This document shows, piece by piece, positions 31,711-41,089 of a DNA stretch of 64,000 nt. The notes beneath the pieces are model-generated. The model made no database searches. It saw only the letters and a list, made by a program, of their open reading frames with translations, and was not told the DNA's origin. Position 1 is the stretch's first letter. Every line of letters starts with the position of its first letter. The DNA is from Nonomuraea zeae (GTDB lineage: Bacteria; Actinomycetota; Actinomycetes; Streptosporangiales; Streptosporangiaceae): contig NZ_VCKX01000009.1 of the NCBI RefSeq assembly GCF_005889725.1, positions 40,716 through 104,715 on the forward strand. The letters are read 5' to 3'. Made by a program: the position numbers and the translations under genes.

Positions 31711-34700
31711 TGGTCAACGTGAGGCAACGGGACGGCGATGGCAGGACGACGGGGACCTCGGGATCCTCGGATGTGCGCGGGGACAAGGAGGAGTCAGACG
31801 TGCCCTTCGATCCGGAAGCTACCGGGGTCATCCCGAAGCTGACGTTCGAGTCCTCTCCGGAGGACTCCGGCTCGTCTGAGGACTCGGCGACCCTTCCTGC
31901 GGCTTCCAAGGATGCCGCCTCGGCCGGGTCCTCCGAGAAGGAGGCCGGTCAGGCTTCTGACCAGGATGACGAGCCGAACGCTGACATGACCACGGCGTTC
32001 CGGCTGCCCAGCTCCGTACACATCGGGCATCCGCCCACGGTAGACGAGGCGGCGGACGCGTCCGCCGCCGGGACCGTGACCATGCCCGCCGCCGGGGGGA
32101 AAAAGGGCGCGGATACGCCTTCGCCGGCTTCGCGGGCGGGCTCGCCCGCCGAAGCCGGCCGGAAGAGCGGCGACGCCAAGTCCGGCGGCGGCACGCGGCC
32201 TTCTGGTGACGGCAAGGCCGCCGAGGGCGCGCAAGGTGCCGGTGGGCGTCAGCCGGACAGCGGGCCGCAGCGGGCCGCGTCGTCCGAGGCCGCGGGTACG
32301 AAGCCGACCCCCGTCGCGCCCAGGACGGCGCCGTCTCGGCCCGTCAAGGGGCCGACCGGCAGGGACGCGTTCGCCGACGCGTCGGCGGCCGGGACGCTGC
32401 CCGCCACCTCCCCAGCCGCGGGCACGCCCGCCACCGGGACCAAGCCCACCGACGGATCCTCAGCCGGAACGAAGCCCGCCGGTGGGTCGTCCTCCGGAGC
32501 GAAGCCCGCTGGAGCATCGACGGCGGGAACGAAGCCCGCCGGTGGACCTCCAGCAGCGACGAAGCCCGCCGCAGGGCCCTCCGCGGGAGCGGCGGCTGCC
32601 GGTCCGGCCAAGGGCGCCGGACCGCAGGAAGCCGGACCGCAGGAAGCCGGCGCGCAGAGACCCGGAGCGCAGGGGCGGCCCGGCGGGGCGGCGGGGCAGA
32701 GCGGGGCCGCACAGGCATCCGGCGCCTCCGCCCGCACACCGCAGCAGGCCCCCACCGCATCCGCGCAGCAAGCCACCACCGCATCCGCACAGCAGGCGCC
32801 CGGCGCATCTGCGCAGCAGGCCGCCGCTGCGTCGGCGCAGCAGCAGGCCGGTGCGTCCGCGCAAAAGGCGGCCGGTGCGTCCGTGCAGCAGGCGTTGCAG
32901 CAGGGGCCGCCGGCTCCGCCCGCTGGGCCGCAGCACGCGCCGGCCGGTTCTCCCCAGCAGGGGTTCTCCGGTGCCCCGCAGCAGGCTGCCCAGCAGGCCC
33001 CGCAACAGACCCAACAGCAGACCCAGCAACAGACCCAGCAACAGACCCAGCAACAGACCCAGCATCAGGCCCAGCAGCAAGCGCTGCAGCAGGCGCCGGC
33101 CAAGCCACGGCCCGGCGCCGGTGGCCGGGTCGGGGCGCTCATCGCGAGCGCGCCCAAGTGGCTGCCCGTGCTGCTGGTCCTTGAGGGCCTGCTCATGTAC
33201 ATCCTCGCCATCAAGGTGGCCCCCGGGCCGCTGCGAGGCGTGAACCCGGCCGACATCGACGGCCTCGGCCTGATCTCGGCCCTCCCGACCACCGCGTTCG
33301 TGGCCATCCTGATCATGATCGTGTCGTTCTTCGTCACGGTCGCCCAGAGCACCGACCGCAAGTTCCTGCTGCTGTTCCAGATCGCCGCGATCACGTTCGC
33401 CCTGCACGGCGCGGGCGCGCTCGTGGCGAGCGAGCCGCGCTTCCCCACCGCCTACATCCACGCCGGCTTCGTCGAGTTCATCGGCAGGACCGGCGAGACT
33501 GCCATCAGCATCGACGCCCGCATGGGCTGGCCGGGCTTCTTCGCGTTGTTCGCCTTCGTGACGAAGGCGGCCGGCATCAGCGACATGACGACGATCCTGC
33601 AGTGGACGCCGCTCCTGTCGAACCTGCTCTACCTGCTCCCGTTCGTGCTGATCCTGCGCCAGGTGGTGGCGACGACGCGGGCCCGGTGGTTCGCGGCGCT
33701 GCTGTTCGTGCTGGTGCAGTGGATCGGGCAGGACTACTTCTCGCCACAGGGCTTCACGTTCGCCCTCTATCTGGCGTTCGTGGCGATCCTGTTGCGCTGG
33801 TTCGGCCGGGTCGAGCCACGCACGAAGCCGGTCCCGCCCAAGGGCCTGCGCAAGCTGCTCGGGCGGCTGGACGCGATGACGCCGGGCGAGCTGGCCAACA
33901 CCGGGACGTTCAGGGCCGACAAGCTGCTCATGCTGATGATGCTGCTGGCGCTGTTCTTCGCGGCGGTGGCCTCGCACCAGATCACGCCGTTCATGATGCT
34001 CGGCGTCGTCACGGCGTTCCTGATCTTCAAGCGGACCACGCTGACCTGGGCGCTGCCGTTCTTCCTGGGCCTGGTGGTGCTGGCCTGGATCAGCTATCTG
34101 ACCGTCGGCTTCTGGTCCAGCCAGATCGACGCGATCTTCGGCGGCCTGGGCAACATCTTCGCGAACATCGGCGGCAGCACCGGCGACCGGATCGAGGGCA
34201 GCGACCCCGCGCACGCGATGGTGCTGCAGGCGCGCCTCGGCATCCTCGTGGTGATCCTCAGCCTGGCGGCCACCGGCCTGTTCCGGCGGCTGCGGCGCGG
34301 GGTGTTCGACCGCTCGGCGCTGATCCTGCTCTGCGTGCCGGTGCTGGCGCTGGGGTTGCAGAGCTACGGCGGCGAGATCGGGCTGCGGATCTACATGTTC
34401 GCGCTGCCCGGCTCCTGCCTGCTGGCCGCGTACGCGTTCTTCCCGAACCTGCCGGCCGACAGCGCGGACGTGCGCGAGGAGACCGTGCCGCTGCGCAAGC
34501 GGAACGTGCGCTTCAACCCTGAGCTGACCAAGAAGCTCTCGGTCGTGCTCGCCGCGTGCTTCGCGGTGCTGTTCGCGTTCGCCTTCCTGCTGGCCAGGTA
34601 CGGCAACGAGAAGTTCGAGCGGGTCACCACGGGCGAGGTGGCCGCCATGCACTACATCTACGAGCACGACAAGCCCAGCGCCAAGGTGCTCTATCTGGTG

Positions 34701-35264
34701 CCCAAGGTGGGGCCGGAGGTCACGCCGACCATGCCCTGGGGCGAGCGGGACGTCGAGCTGGTCAACTTCGGCGTGCAGGCCCTGGTGCACAAGGACCCGA
34801 CGAAGGTCGACGACGCGATCAAGATGCTGAAGGAGCAGCCGCGTAACTCGTACCTGATGGTGAGCCGCGGCCAGATCAGCTACCTGCAGCTCAACGAGGG
34901 GTACGCGGAGGACTGGGGGCCGAAGTTCCGCGCCGCGCTGGACGCCTCACCCGATCTGAAGCGGGTGTTCTCCAACGACGACGCGGCGCTCTACACCCGG
35001 AAGTCCTTCGTCAGGGGCACCGAGATCCCCGAGCCGAACCCGTACAAGGGACGCGGCGACCCCACCTCGCCCTGGACGCCGGTGGGCATCGGGGCGCTGG
35101 GTGTGACATGGGTCGCGCTCTTCGGCTACGAGATCATCCGGCTGAACGGCCCGAACCGGGCGCGGAAGACCCGCAAGCGCCTGTTGTTCCTGGCCGTCCC
35201 GGCATTCGTGGTGGCACTCGCGGTGATCATCGAACGATTCATTTACATCGCACAAAATAACTAA
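31707..35264 (+). CDS. Giant multi-TM protein with Gln/Ala/Pro-rich cytosolic tail
   Basis: A 1185-residue protein. Residues 1-475 are low-complexity: acidic/Ser start, Ala-Gly-Thr-Lys repeats (AGTKPAGG type) and a Gln tract of QQTQ units at ~433-455. From ~485 there are about a dozen TM segments (WLPVLLVLEGLLMYILAIKV, then GLGLISALPTTAFVAILIMIV and others), with the outside-facing DIDGLGL and FIGRTGETAISIDARMGWPG loops resembling GT-C or O-antigen-polymerase-like proteins. A soluble stretch (~970-1120) precedes two last TM segments. A polymerase or glycosyltransferase role is inferred from the flippase upstream. Confidence 0.75.
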   Translation: MMVNVRQRDGDGRTTGTSGSSDVRGDKEESDVPFDPEATGVIPKLTFESSPEDSGSSEDSATLPAASKDAASAGSSEKEAGQASDQDDEPNADMTTAFRLPSSVHIGHPPTVDEAADASAAGTVTMPAAGGKKGADTPSPASRAGSPAEAGRKSGDAKSGGGTRPSGDGKAAEGAQGAGGRQPDSGPQRAASSEAAGTKPTPVAPRTAPSRPVKGPTGRDAFADASAAGTLPATSPAAGTPATGTKPTDGSSAGTKPAGGSSSGAKPAGASTAGTKPAGGPPAATKPAAGPSAGAAAAGPAKGAGPQEAGPQEAGAQRPGAQGRPGGAAGQSGAAQASGASARTPQQAPTASAQQATTASAQQAPGASAQQAAAASAQQQAGASAQKAAGASVQQALQQGPPAPPAGPQHAPAGSPQQGFSGAPQQAAQQAPQQTQQQTQQQTQQQTQQQTQHQAQQQALQQAPAKPRPGAGGRVGALIASAPKWLPVLLVLEGLLMYILAIKVAPGPLRGVNPADIDGLGLISALPTTAFVAILIMIVSFFVTVAQSTDRKFLLLFQIAAITFALHGAGALVASEPRFPTAYIHAGFVEFIGRTGETAISIDARMGWPGFFALFAFVTKAAGISDMTTILQWTPLLSNLLYLLPFVLILRQVVATTRARWFAALLFVLVQWIGQDYFSPQGFTFALYLAFVAILLRWFGRVEPRTKPVPPKGLRKLLGRLDAMTPGELANTGTFRADKLLMLMMLLALFFAAVASHQITPFMMLGVVTAFLIFKRTTLTWALPFFLGLVVLAWISYLTVGFWSSQIDAIFGGLGNIFANIGGSTGDRIEGSDPAHAMVLQARLGILVVILSLAATGLFRRLRRGVFDRSALILLCVPVLALGLQSYGGEIGLRIYMFALPGSCLLAAYAFFPNLPADSADVREETVPLRKRNVRFNPELTKKLSVVLAACFAVLFAFAFLLARYGNEKFERVTTGEVAAMHYIYEHDKPSAKVLYLVPKVGPEVTPTMPWGERDVELVNFGVQALVHKDPTKVDDAIKMLKEQPRNSYLMVSRGQISYLQLNEGYAEDWGPKFRAALDASPDLKRVFSNDDAALYTRKSFVRGTEIPEPNPYKGRGDPTSPWTPVGIGALGVTWVALFGYEIIRLNGPNRARKTRKRLLFLAVPAFVVALAVIIERFIYIAQNN
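33002..33070 (+). repeat. 12-bp in-frame tandem repeat coding for QQTQ units
   Basis: A run of CAGACCCAGCAA-type 12-bp units (about five) inside the giant membrane protein codes for the repeated Gln-Gln-Thr-Gln. As the unit is a multiple of three, copy changes would leave the frame intact. Confidence 0.85.
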
Positions 35265-35307
35265 AATTCACAGGAAACCCACAGGAAGTACGGGATGATG
35301 CTCTCCG

Positions 35308-36513
35308 ATGAGGACACAGGAGACACTTCCCGTCACGCCGAGCACTCGACTCGCGGCCGCGCGGATCGCATCCGTCGATGCGTTACGCGGCTTCTCGCTG
35401 CTCGGCATCCTCGTCGTGAACATCGCCTTCCTGGCCTCCGGTTACCGGATGGCCGGGCTGGCCGAGCCGGCGTTCGACTCCTCACTCGACTGGGTCGTGC
35501 GCTGGCTCGTGACGCTGTTCATGGAGAACAAGTTCTACCTGCTGTTCTCCTTCCTGTTCGGCTACAGCTTCACGCTCCAGGTCGACTCGGCCAAGCGTCA
35601 GGGGCGGCCGTTCGTGCCGATGTTCCTGCGGCGGCTGGCGGGGCTTTTCCTGCTCGGGCTGGCGCACGCCGTCCTGCTGTTCCCCGGGGACATCCTGACG
35701 ACGTACGCGGCGGTGGGGCTGGCGCTGCTGATCCTGCGCAGGATCGGGCCCAGGACGGCGGTGGTGCTGGCCGTCCTGCTGACCCTGCTGCTGGCGCTCG
35801 GGTTCGTGCTGCTGGCGCTGCTGGCGATGGCCGGACTGGACACGACGGGCACGGTGACGGACGGGGCCGCGGAGGCCGCCAGGTCCGACACGGCGCTGGG
35901 CGGGGTCTTCTGGCAGATCGTCGGCGAGCACGTCAGGAAGCTGTCGCTGATCATCGTGACGCGCGTGTTCTTCCAGGGGCCCGCGGTCCTGGCCGCCTGC
36001 CTGATCGGGATGGCGGTCGGCAAGCTCGGCGCCCTGCGTGACCTGTCGGCCCACACGGGCACGCTGCGCAGGCTGCAGTGGACGGGGTTCACGGTCGGGC
36101 TGGCCGGCGCGTTCTTCTACACGCTGTCGGCCTGGCACGGGACGGTGCACAAGTTCTGGGGCGAGGCGGTGGACCTGGTGACCGCTCCGCTGCTGGCGGC
36201 GGCGTACGCGGCCACGTTCCTGCGGGTGCTGCCGTACATGCCGCGCATCGCCCGCGCGCTGGCCGCGCCGGGCCGGATGGCGCTGTCGAACTACCTGGCG
36301 CAGTCGCTGATCTGCTCCCTGATCTTCACCGGGTACGGGATGGCGCTCATCGACCGGGTGAGCCCGCCGCTGGAGGTGGCGATCGGAGCCGGCATCTTCG
36401 TCGCCCAGGTCCTCTACAGCCACCGGTGGCTCAAGAGGCACCGCTACGGGCCCGTGGAGTGGCTCCTGCGCTTCCTCACGTACTGGCGCAGGCCGGGACA
36501 GCCGTCGCGCTGA
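35308..36513 (+). CDS. DUF418 membrane protein (YeiB-like)
   Basis: A 401-residue polytopic protein. IASVDALRGFSLLGILVVNIAFLA is the entry of the heparan-alpha-glucosaminide acetyltransferase-like/DUF418 superfamily, LFMENKFYLLFSFLFGYSF is its second landmark, and the C-terminal YLAQSLICSLIFTGYGMALI with YSHRWLKRHRYGPVEWLLRFLTYWRRP is the DUF418 domain. Related proteins are thought to transfer acyl groups across the membrane, which would suit polysaccharide decoration. It starts 43 bases after the giant protein. Confidence 0.88.
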   Translation: MRTQETLPVTPSTRLAAARIASVDALRGFSLLGILVVNIAFLASGYRMAGLAEPAFDSSLDWVVRWLVTLFMENKFYLLFSFLFGYSFTLQVDSAKRQGRPFVPMFLRRLAGLFLLGLAHAVLLFPGDILTTYAAVGLALLILRRIGPRTAVVLAVLLTLLLALGFVLLALLAMAGLDTTGTVTDGAAEAARSDTALGGVFWQIVGEHVRKLSLIIVTRVFFQGPAVLAACLIGMAVGKLGALRDLSAHTGTLRRLQWTGFTVGLAGAFFYTLSAWHGTVHKFWGEAVDLVTAPLLAAAYAATFLRVLPYMPRIARALAAPGRMALSNYLAQSLICSLIFTGYGMALIDRVSPPLEVAIGAGIFVAQVLYSHRWLKRHRYGPVEWLLRFLTYWRRPGQPSR

Positions 36514-36532
36514 GGCGGGCGCAGGAGCGGCG

Positions 36533-37921
36533 TCAGGCGGTGCCGCGCCCCGACCACTTGATCTCGTACGGGGCCAGCGTCACCTGCTTGCCGTCCACCG
36601 TCGCCGTCACGGCCGCGTCCGAGGTGTTCACCATGACGACCTGGCGCTCCTGGGCCAGCGCCAGGACCTTCGGGTCCGACGACTTGGCCGCCTGCGCCCG
36701 CACCCCGGCGGGGAACCACTTCGTGAAGCCGCTCAGCAGGCCGGCCATCGGCTGCTCACCGCCCACCTTCGGGGACCACAGGCAGCCGCCGCACTCCCCC
36801 GCGTCCTTCTGCTGGGGGTTCCAGTAGAGAGCCGTCGTCACGCCGCTCTTGGCGAACTCCATCAGCGCCGCCGCCTGCACGGCCGTCCGCTTCTCCTCGG
36901 TCCAGTCCGAGTTCTCCGGCTCGACGTACCACTCGGCCCACCACACCGGCAGGTCGTCGCTCTTCTGCCGCAGCCACGTCGTGATCGCGCCGAACTTCGC
37001 CTGGGCGGCGAAGTCGCTGGGCACGTTGCCCTTGTCGTTCGTCATGGACGCACCGTCCACCACGATGAAGTCGGCGCCCTTCTTGTGCTCGATCCAGTAC
37101 TGGATCGCGTCCAGCGCCCGCTGGTCGACCGTGCCCCACGGGCCGCTGAGCTCCGACGGCCCGCCGCGCGCGTTGCTCTCGATCGGGATGTACGGGCCTC
37201 CGACCTTGATGTCCTTGTTGACCTTCTTCAAGGCCGTGTAGACCTTGTTGTACATCTCCGTGTACGCCTCGGCGTCCCACCGGTTGGTGGACGGGTCCCA
37301 GAAGCCCTTGAACTCGTTCCACACCAGGTAGTGCTTGACCGTCGGATACTGCCTGGCCACCCGGCTCGCCAGCTTCGCGTAGTCGTCGAAGTGCTCCCGC
37401 TTCGGCGCGACCGTGTGGTTCTTGCTCCAGTCCGTCCGACCGGCCTGCCCGCCCTTCATCCAGTCGGGCGCGCAGCACAGCGTGATGACCGGCACCGCCC
37501 GCGATGACGCCATGAACTGCAGCCGCCGGTCCAGGTCACGGAAGTTGTACTGGCCGGGGCTCGGCTCGGGGTTGCCCACGCCCCAGCCCATGATGTGCTG
37601 GTTCTGCAGCATCGGCACCCGGCCGAGGACGCCCCTGGCCTGCTCGACCACGTCCTGCGGCTCGTTGTCCGCGCTGTACTGCGTGTGGGTGATGCCCCAG
37701 CGCGGCCAGTTCGCCAGCGCGGGCGGGTCCTCCAGCTTGGGGGCGGGCTCGGTGGGCACCACCGTGGCCACGTCGGCGCCCTTGAACTCACTGCGCGACT
37801 TCGTTCGGAGAGCGGCGTAGACCATGATGCCGGCCACGAGCACGACCGCGAGAATCCCTGCTCCCAGTGCGATCGGCCATGGTGATCGCCGGCGCGCGTG
37901 TCGGCCATCGGACGGAATCAC
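36533..37921 (-). CDS. Membrane-anchored glycoside-hydrolase-like protein
   Basis: A 462-residue protein with an N-terminal TM anchor at ~15-40 (PWPIALGAGILAVVLVAGIMVYAAL) and an outside TIM-barrel domain like GH39/GH5 clan-A enzymes. HYLVWNEFKGFWD holds the acid/base Glu after Asn, and VWWAEWYVEPE probably supplies the nucleophile Glu. A small beta domain closes the chain (VVMVNTSDAAVTATVDGKQVTLAPYEIKW). The exact family and substrate are unclear. It is convergent with DUF418 (19-nt gap) and belongs by place to the polysaccharide locus, perhaps as a trimming or turnover enzyme. Confidence 0.8.
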   Translation of the reverse strand: MIPSDGRHARRRSPWPIALGAGILAVVLVAGIMVYAALRTKSRSEFKGADVATVVPTEPAPKLEDPPALANWPRWGITHTQYSADNEPQDVVEQARGVLGRVPMLQNQHIMGWGVGNPEPSPGQYNFRDLDRRLQFMASSRAVPVITLCCAPDWMKGGQAGRTDWSKNHTVAPKREHFDDYAKLASRVARQYPTVKHYLVWNEFKGFWDPSTNRWDAEAYTEMYNKVYTALKKVNKDIKVGGPYIPIESNARGGPSELSGPWGTVDQRALDAIQYWIEHKKGADFIVVDGASMTNDKGNVPSDFAAQAKFGAITTWLRQKSDDLPVWWAEWYVEPENSDWTEEKRTAVQAAALMEFAKSGVTTALYWNPQQKDAGECGGCLWSPKVGGEQPMAGLLSGFTKWFPAGVRAQAAKSSDPKVLALAQERQVVMVNTSDAAVTATVDGKQVTLAPYEIKWSGRGTA

Positions 37922-37950
37922 TGGACGCTCCTCGTCTCCCGAACGAATGA

Positions 37951-37973
37951 AGGGCTGGGCATAGCCCAGCCCT
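37951..37973 (-). terminator. Perfect hairpin after the SDR gene
   Basis: AGGGCTGGGC (37951-37960) and GCCCAGCCCT (37964-37973) form a 10-bp perfect stem with a three-base loop. On the minus strand it follows the SDR stop at 38011 and is trailed by a T-rich stretch. It would end the SDR/phosphotransferase transcript before the glycoside-hydrolase gene. Confidence 0.65.
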
Positions 37974-38010
37974 CAACACGCTAATCGTCCCACTTGCAAG
38001 CGACTTGCGG

Positions 38011-38763
38011 TTAATCTGCACCTGGCGGCCGCTGGCCCCCGGCGGGGCCGGGCACCCCGGAATAACGGTAGGGCACCGGCTGCCTGCCAGGTTGCACGAT
38101 CAGCAGGGTGCCTGGAGTGTCCGCATAGAAGGCGGATTCGACGGCGGCGGCCACGTCCCCGGCCGCGAGCAGCGGGAATCCGGCGTTGACGAACATCTCC
38201 CGCGCCTCCGCCACCAGCGGCGTATCGGTGAAGCCCGGGCAGACCGCGCTGATGCGGATGTTCTGGGCGGCGAGCGGCTCGGCCAGCGCCCTGACCAGGC
38301 CGACGACCGCGTGCTTGGTCATGGTGTAGATCGGGTCGCCGGCGAACGCGACGAGCCCGGCCAGCGACGCGGTGGCCACGATGGCGCCGCCGCCGGAGCG
38401 CGCGAGCAGCGGGACGCTGGCCTGGACGCCGAAGACGACGCCGTCCACGTTCACCCCGACCACCTTGCGATAGCGCGCCAGGTCGAACTCGGCGAAGTCC
38501 ACCCGCCCGGTGATCCCGGCGTTGAGGTGGACCAGGTCAAGCCGCCCATAACGGCTCTCGGCCAGCGCGACCGCCTCCTGCGAGGCCTCCTCGCTGGAGA
38601 CGTCGGCGGCCAGCCACGCGCCGTCCACCTCCTTGGCGAGCCGCTCGACGCCTTCGCCGTCAAGGTCGACGAGGACGCACCTGACGCCCCGTGACGACAG
38701 GCGCCGCGCCACGGCGGCGCCGATGCCGCTCGCCGCTCCGGTGATCAGTGCAACTGTGCTCAT
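38011..38763 (-). CDS. Short-chain dehydrogenase/reductase
   Basis: A 250-residue classical SDR. The cofactor motif is TGAASGIGAAV, the acidic residue at the end of strand 2 (VLVDLDG) points to NAD(H), LNAGITG is the NNAG variant, and the active-site YTMTK gives Tyr and Lys, with the Ser in ATASLAG. The substrate is unknown. ATG at 38763 has AAGGAGC upstream. It lies 60 bases downstream of the phosphotransferase gene on the same strand and probably shares its transcript. Confidence 0.92.
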   Translation of the reverse strand: MSTVALITGAASGIGAAVARRLSSRGVRCVLVDLDGEGVERLAKEVDGAWLAADVSSEEASQEAVALAESRYGRLDLVHLNAGITGRVDFAEFDLARYRKVVGVNVDGVVFGVQASVPLLARSGGGAIVATASLAGLVAFAGDPIYTMTKHAVVGLVRALAEPLAAQNIRISAVCPGFTDTPLVAEAREMFVNAGFPLLAAGDVAAAVESAFYADTPGTLLIVQPGRQPVPYRYSGVPGPAGGQRPPGAD

Positions 38764-38823
38764 GACGCTCCTTGCGGGGGGGGTTAAGGGCGGCTTCCTG
38801 CGAGGCGGGCTCGGTACGTACGG

Positions 38824-39849
38824 TCAGGGCTGATCGAGCATGCGATGCGCGCGGGAGATCAGCGTGGGCACGGCGGAGCCGATGCGGTCGAATCCCTCCC
38901 CAACGGTCTTACCTTGCCGGAAGCGAGCATGAATACCCTCCACGATGACCGCGAGTTTGAAGTTGCCGAAGGCGACGTAGAACCCGAGATCCGAAATTTC
39001 GCGGCCCGACACCTTGGTGTAGTGCCCGGCGAACTCGGCGGCGTTCATGAACCCGGGCGCGACCGTCACGTCCCCCGCCACCGGGATCCCGGCCCGCTCC
39101 TCGTCCCCCCGGTCGTGCCAGTACGTCAGCGTCAGGCCCAGGTCCGCCAGCGGATCCCCGAGCGTAGACATCTCCCAGTCCACGACCGCCTGGATCTCCA
39201 GGTCCCCGAGCGTGACCAGGGTGTTGTCGAGCCGGTAGTCGCCGTGCACCAGCGTGCTGGCCGACTCGGCGGGCAGCCGCTCGCGCAGCCGCTCCACCAG
39301 CCGGTAGTAGTCGGGCAGGTCGGCCGTCTTCGACCGCTCCCACTGCTGGCCCCACCGGTCGAGCTGCCTGGCCAGGTACCCCTCGGGCCGCCCGAAGTCC
39401 CCCAGCCCCACCTCGCGGTAGTCCACGGCGTGGATGGCGGCCAGCACCTCGGCCAGCCGCTCCGACAGCCGCCGCGTCCGCTCCGCCGCCGGCTCCCCCA
39501 GCTCGGCGCGGGTGCGCACGGCGGCGCCCGCCACGTACCCCATGAGATAGAACGGCGCCCCGATCACGTCCTCGTCGGCGCAGAACGCGACGGGCTCGGG
39601 CACCGGCACCGGCGTCGGCGCCAGGGCGGAGATGACCCGCCACTCGCGCCTCATGTCGTGGGCGGTGGGCAGCACGTGACCGAGCGGGGGGCGGCGCAGC
39701 ACCAGGCGGCGTTCGCGCGCCTCGATCAGATAGGTCAGGTTCGACCGGCCACCCGAGATCAATGACACGGACAGCGGCTCGCCGGCGTCGGGCACGTTCC
39801 GGCCCATCCACGCGACCAGGCGGGGGTGGTCAATGCCAGGTACGGTCAT
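38824..39849 (-). CDS. Aminoglycoside-phosphotransferase-like kinase (ACAD10/YcbJ type)
   Basis: A ~341-residue APH-fold kinase. LVLRRPPLGHVLPTAHDMRREWRVISAL is the N-lobe typical of the ACAD10-associated branch, LVHGDYRLDNTLV has the catalytic HGDxxxxN and VVDWEMSTLGDPLADLG the metal-binding Asp. In that branch, kinases phosphorylate 4-hydroxy-acyl-CoA or similar compounds before dehydrogenation, and an SDR or acyl-CoA dehydrogenase is often adjacent, as the SDR is here. ATG at 39849 is preferred over the GTG at 39855. Confidence 0.87.
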   Translation of the reverse strand: MTVPGIDHPRLVAWMGRNVPDAGEPLSVSLISGGRSNLTYLIEARERRLVLRRPPLGHVLPTAHDMRREWRVISALAPTPVPVPEPVAFCADEDVIGAPFYLMGYVAGAAVRTRAELGEPAAERTRRLSERLAEVLAAIHAVDYREVGLGDFGRPEGYLARQLDRWGQQWERSKTADLPDYYRLVERLRERLPAESASTLVHGDYRLDNTLVTLGDLEIQAVVDWEMSTLGDPLADLGLTLTYWHDRGDEERAGIPVAGDVTVAPGFMNAAEFAGHYTKVSGREISDLGFYVAFGNFKLAVIVEGIHARFRQGKTVGEGFDRIGSAVPTLISRAHRMLDQP

Positions 39850-40006
39850 GGACACACATTAGAACGTCACTCGGTCCTGAAAGCCAGCTGGCAGTTCTGT
39901 AACGTTCCGGACCTGCGTAGATAAGCATCAGACGAGATCCTTTACCCTGGCAGTACACACGACTGCTCAGATGCTGAACAGTGGTGTTTCCCGACAGTAG
40001 GAGCCC

Positions 40007-41089
40007 ATGCACGTCACCCTTGCCCACCCTCGCGAGCTGGGACCAGACGAACTGAGCCGATGGCGGGCTCTGCAGGAGTCGGACGCCGCCTTCGACAATC
40101 CTTTCCTGTCCCCCGAGTTCACGATCACGGTTGGCGAGTTGCGCGACCTCGTCCGGGTGGCCGTGCTCTACGACGGCCAGGACATCGCCGGCTTCTTCCC
40201 CTTCGAACGGCATCCGATGGGCATCGGCAAGCCGGTCGCCGCGGGCCTCACCGACGCGCAGGGCCTGATCCACGCCAAGGACCTCGACGTCGATCCCGCC
40301 AAGCTGCTCAAGAGCTGCGGGCTGTCGGTCTACGAGTTCGACCACCTCGTGTCGGGCCAGCCGCTGCTGGACGAGCGGCACGAGCGGCATCCCTCGCCGA
40401 TCATCGATCTGCGCGACGGCTACGGCCGCTACACCGCCTCCCTCAGGGAGCACTCCGGCAAGACGTACAAGTCCACCCTGGCCAAGGGGCGCAAGCTCCA
40501 GCGCGAGGCGGGGACGCTGCGCCACGACTACGCCACCACCGACCTGGCGCCGTTGCGCACGCTGCTCGGCTGGAAGACCGACCAGTACCGCCGCACGGGA
40601 CGCACCGACAGGTTCTCGCACCAGTGGATCGTGGAGCTGGTCGAGCGGCTGCTGGCCACCCAGTCGGAGAGCTTCGCCGGCGTGCTCGACATGATCTACG
40701 TGGACGACGAGCCGGTGGCCGGGCACTTCGGGCTGCGCACGCGCACGACGCTGGCCGGCTGGTTCCCCGCCTACGACACCCGGTTCGCGAAATACTCCCC
40801 CGGGCTGATCCACCACCTCGCGATGGCCGAGCGGGCCGCCGAATCCGGGATCCAGGTGATCGACATGGGCCGGGGCCAGAAGGAGTACAAGGACAAGCTC
40901 AAGAACGGCGAGCTCGAGGTGGCCGAGGGCCGCGTGGCCAGGGTGGGGCCGGCGGCGGGAGTCCACTGGATGATGCGGGTGCCGGTGCGCAAGACGCGCG
41001 CGACCGTGATGGCCAATCCCTTCCTGCTGAAAACCGCTGACAAGGCATTGAAAACCTATGGGCGGCTCCGTACTGTCCTACAAGGGTGA
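40007..41089 (+). CDS. CelD/FemAB-like GNAT acyltransferase, paralogue 2
   Basis: A 360-residue protein homologous end to end with the 26540 product: DNPFLSPEFTITVGELRDLVRVAVLYDGQDIAGFFPFERHPMGIGKP, LLGWKTDQYRRTGRTDRFSHQWIVEL, AGHFGLRTRTTLAGWFPAYDTRFAKYSPGLIHHL. ATG at 40007 has GTAGGAG upstream. The stop overlaps the start of the DegT/StrS-like gene (GTGA at 41086-41089). Codons are strongly GC-ending, unlike paralogue 1. Confidence 0.88.
   Translation: MHVTLAHPRELGPDELSRWRALQESDAAFDNPFLSPEFTITVGELRDLVRVAVLYDGQDIAGFFPFERHPMGIGKPVAAGLTDAQGLIHAKDLDVDPAKLLKSCGLSVYEFDHLVSGQPLLDERHERHPSPIIDLRDGYGRYTASLREHSGKTYKSTLAKGRKLQREAGTLRHDYATTDLAPLRTLLGWKTDQYRRTGRTDRFSHQWIVELVERLLATQSESFAGVLDMIYVDDEPVAGHFGLRTRTTLAGWFPAYDTRFAKYSPGLIHHLAMAERAAESGIQVIDMGRGQKEYKDKLKNGELEVAEGRVARVGPAAGVHWMMRVPVRKTRATVMANPFLLKTADKALKTYGRLRTVLQG

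Noticed and set aside
33002..33070. Short regular repeats, considered as a CRISPR array
   Set aside because: The units are 12 bp, directly adjacent, without spacers, and lie inside a coding frame.
32460..34790. A 776-codon minus-strand frame opposite the giant membrane protein
   Set aside because: Its Leu-Gly runs come from the Gln-repeat DNA read in reverse. It has no domain and no plausible start site.
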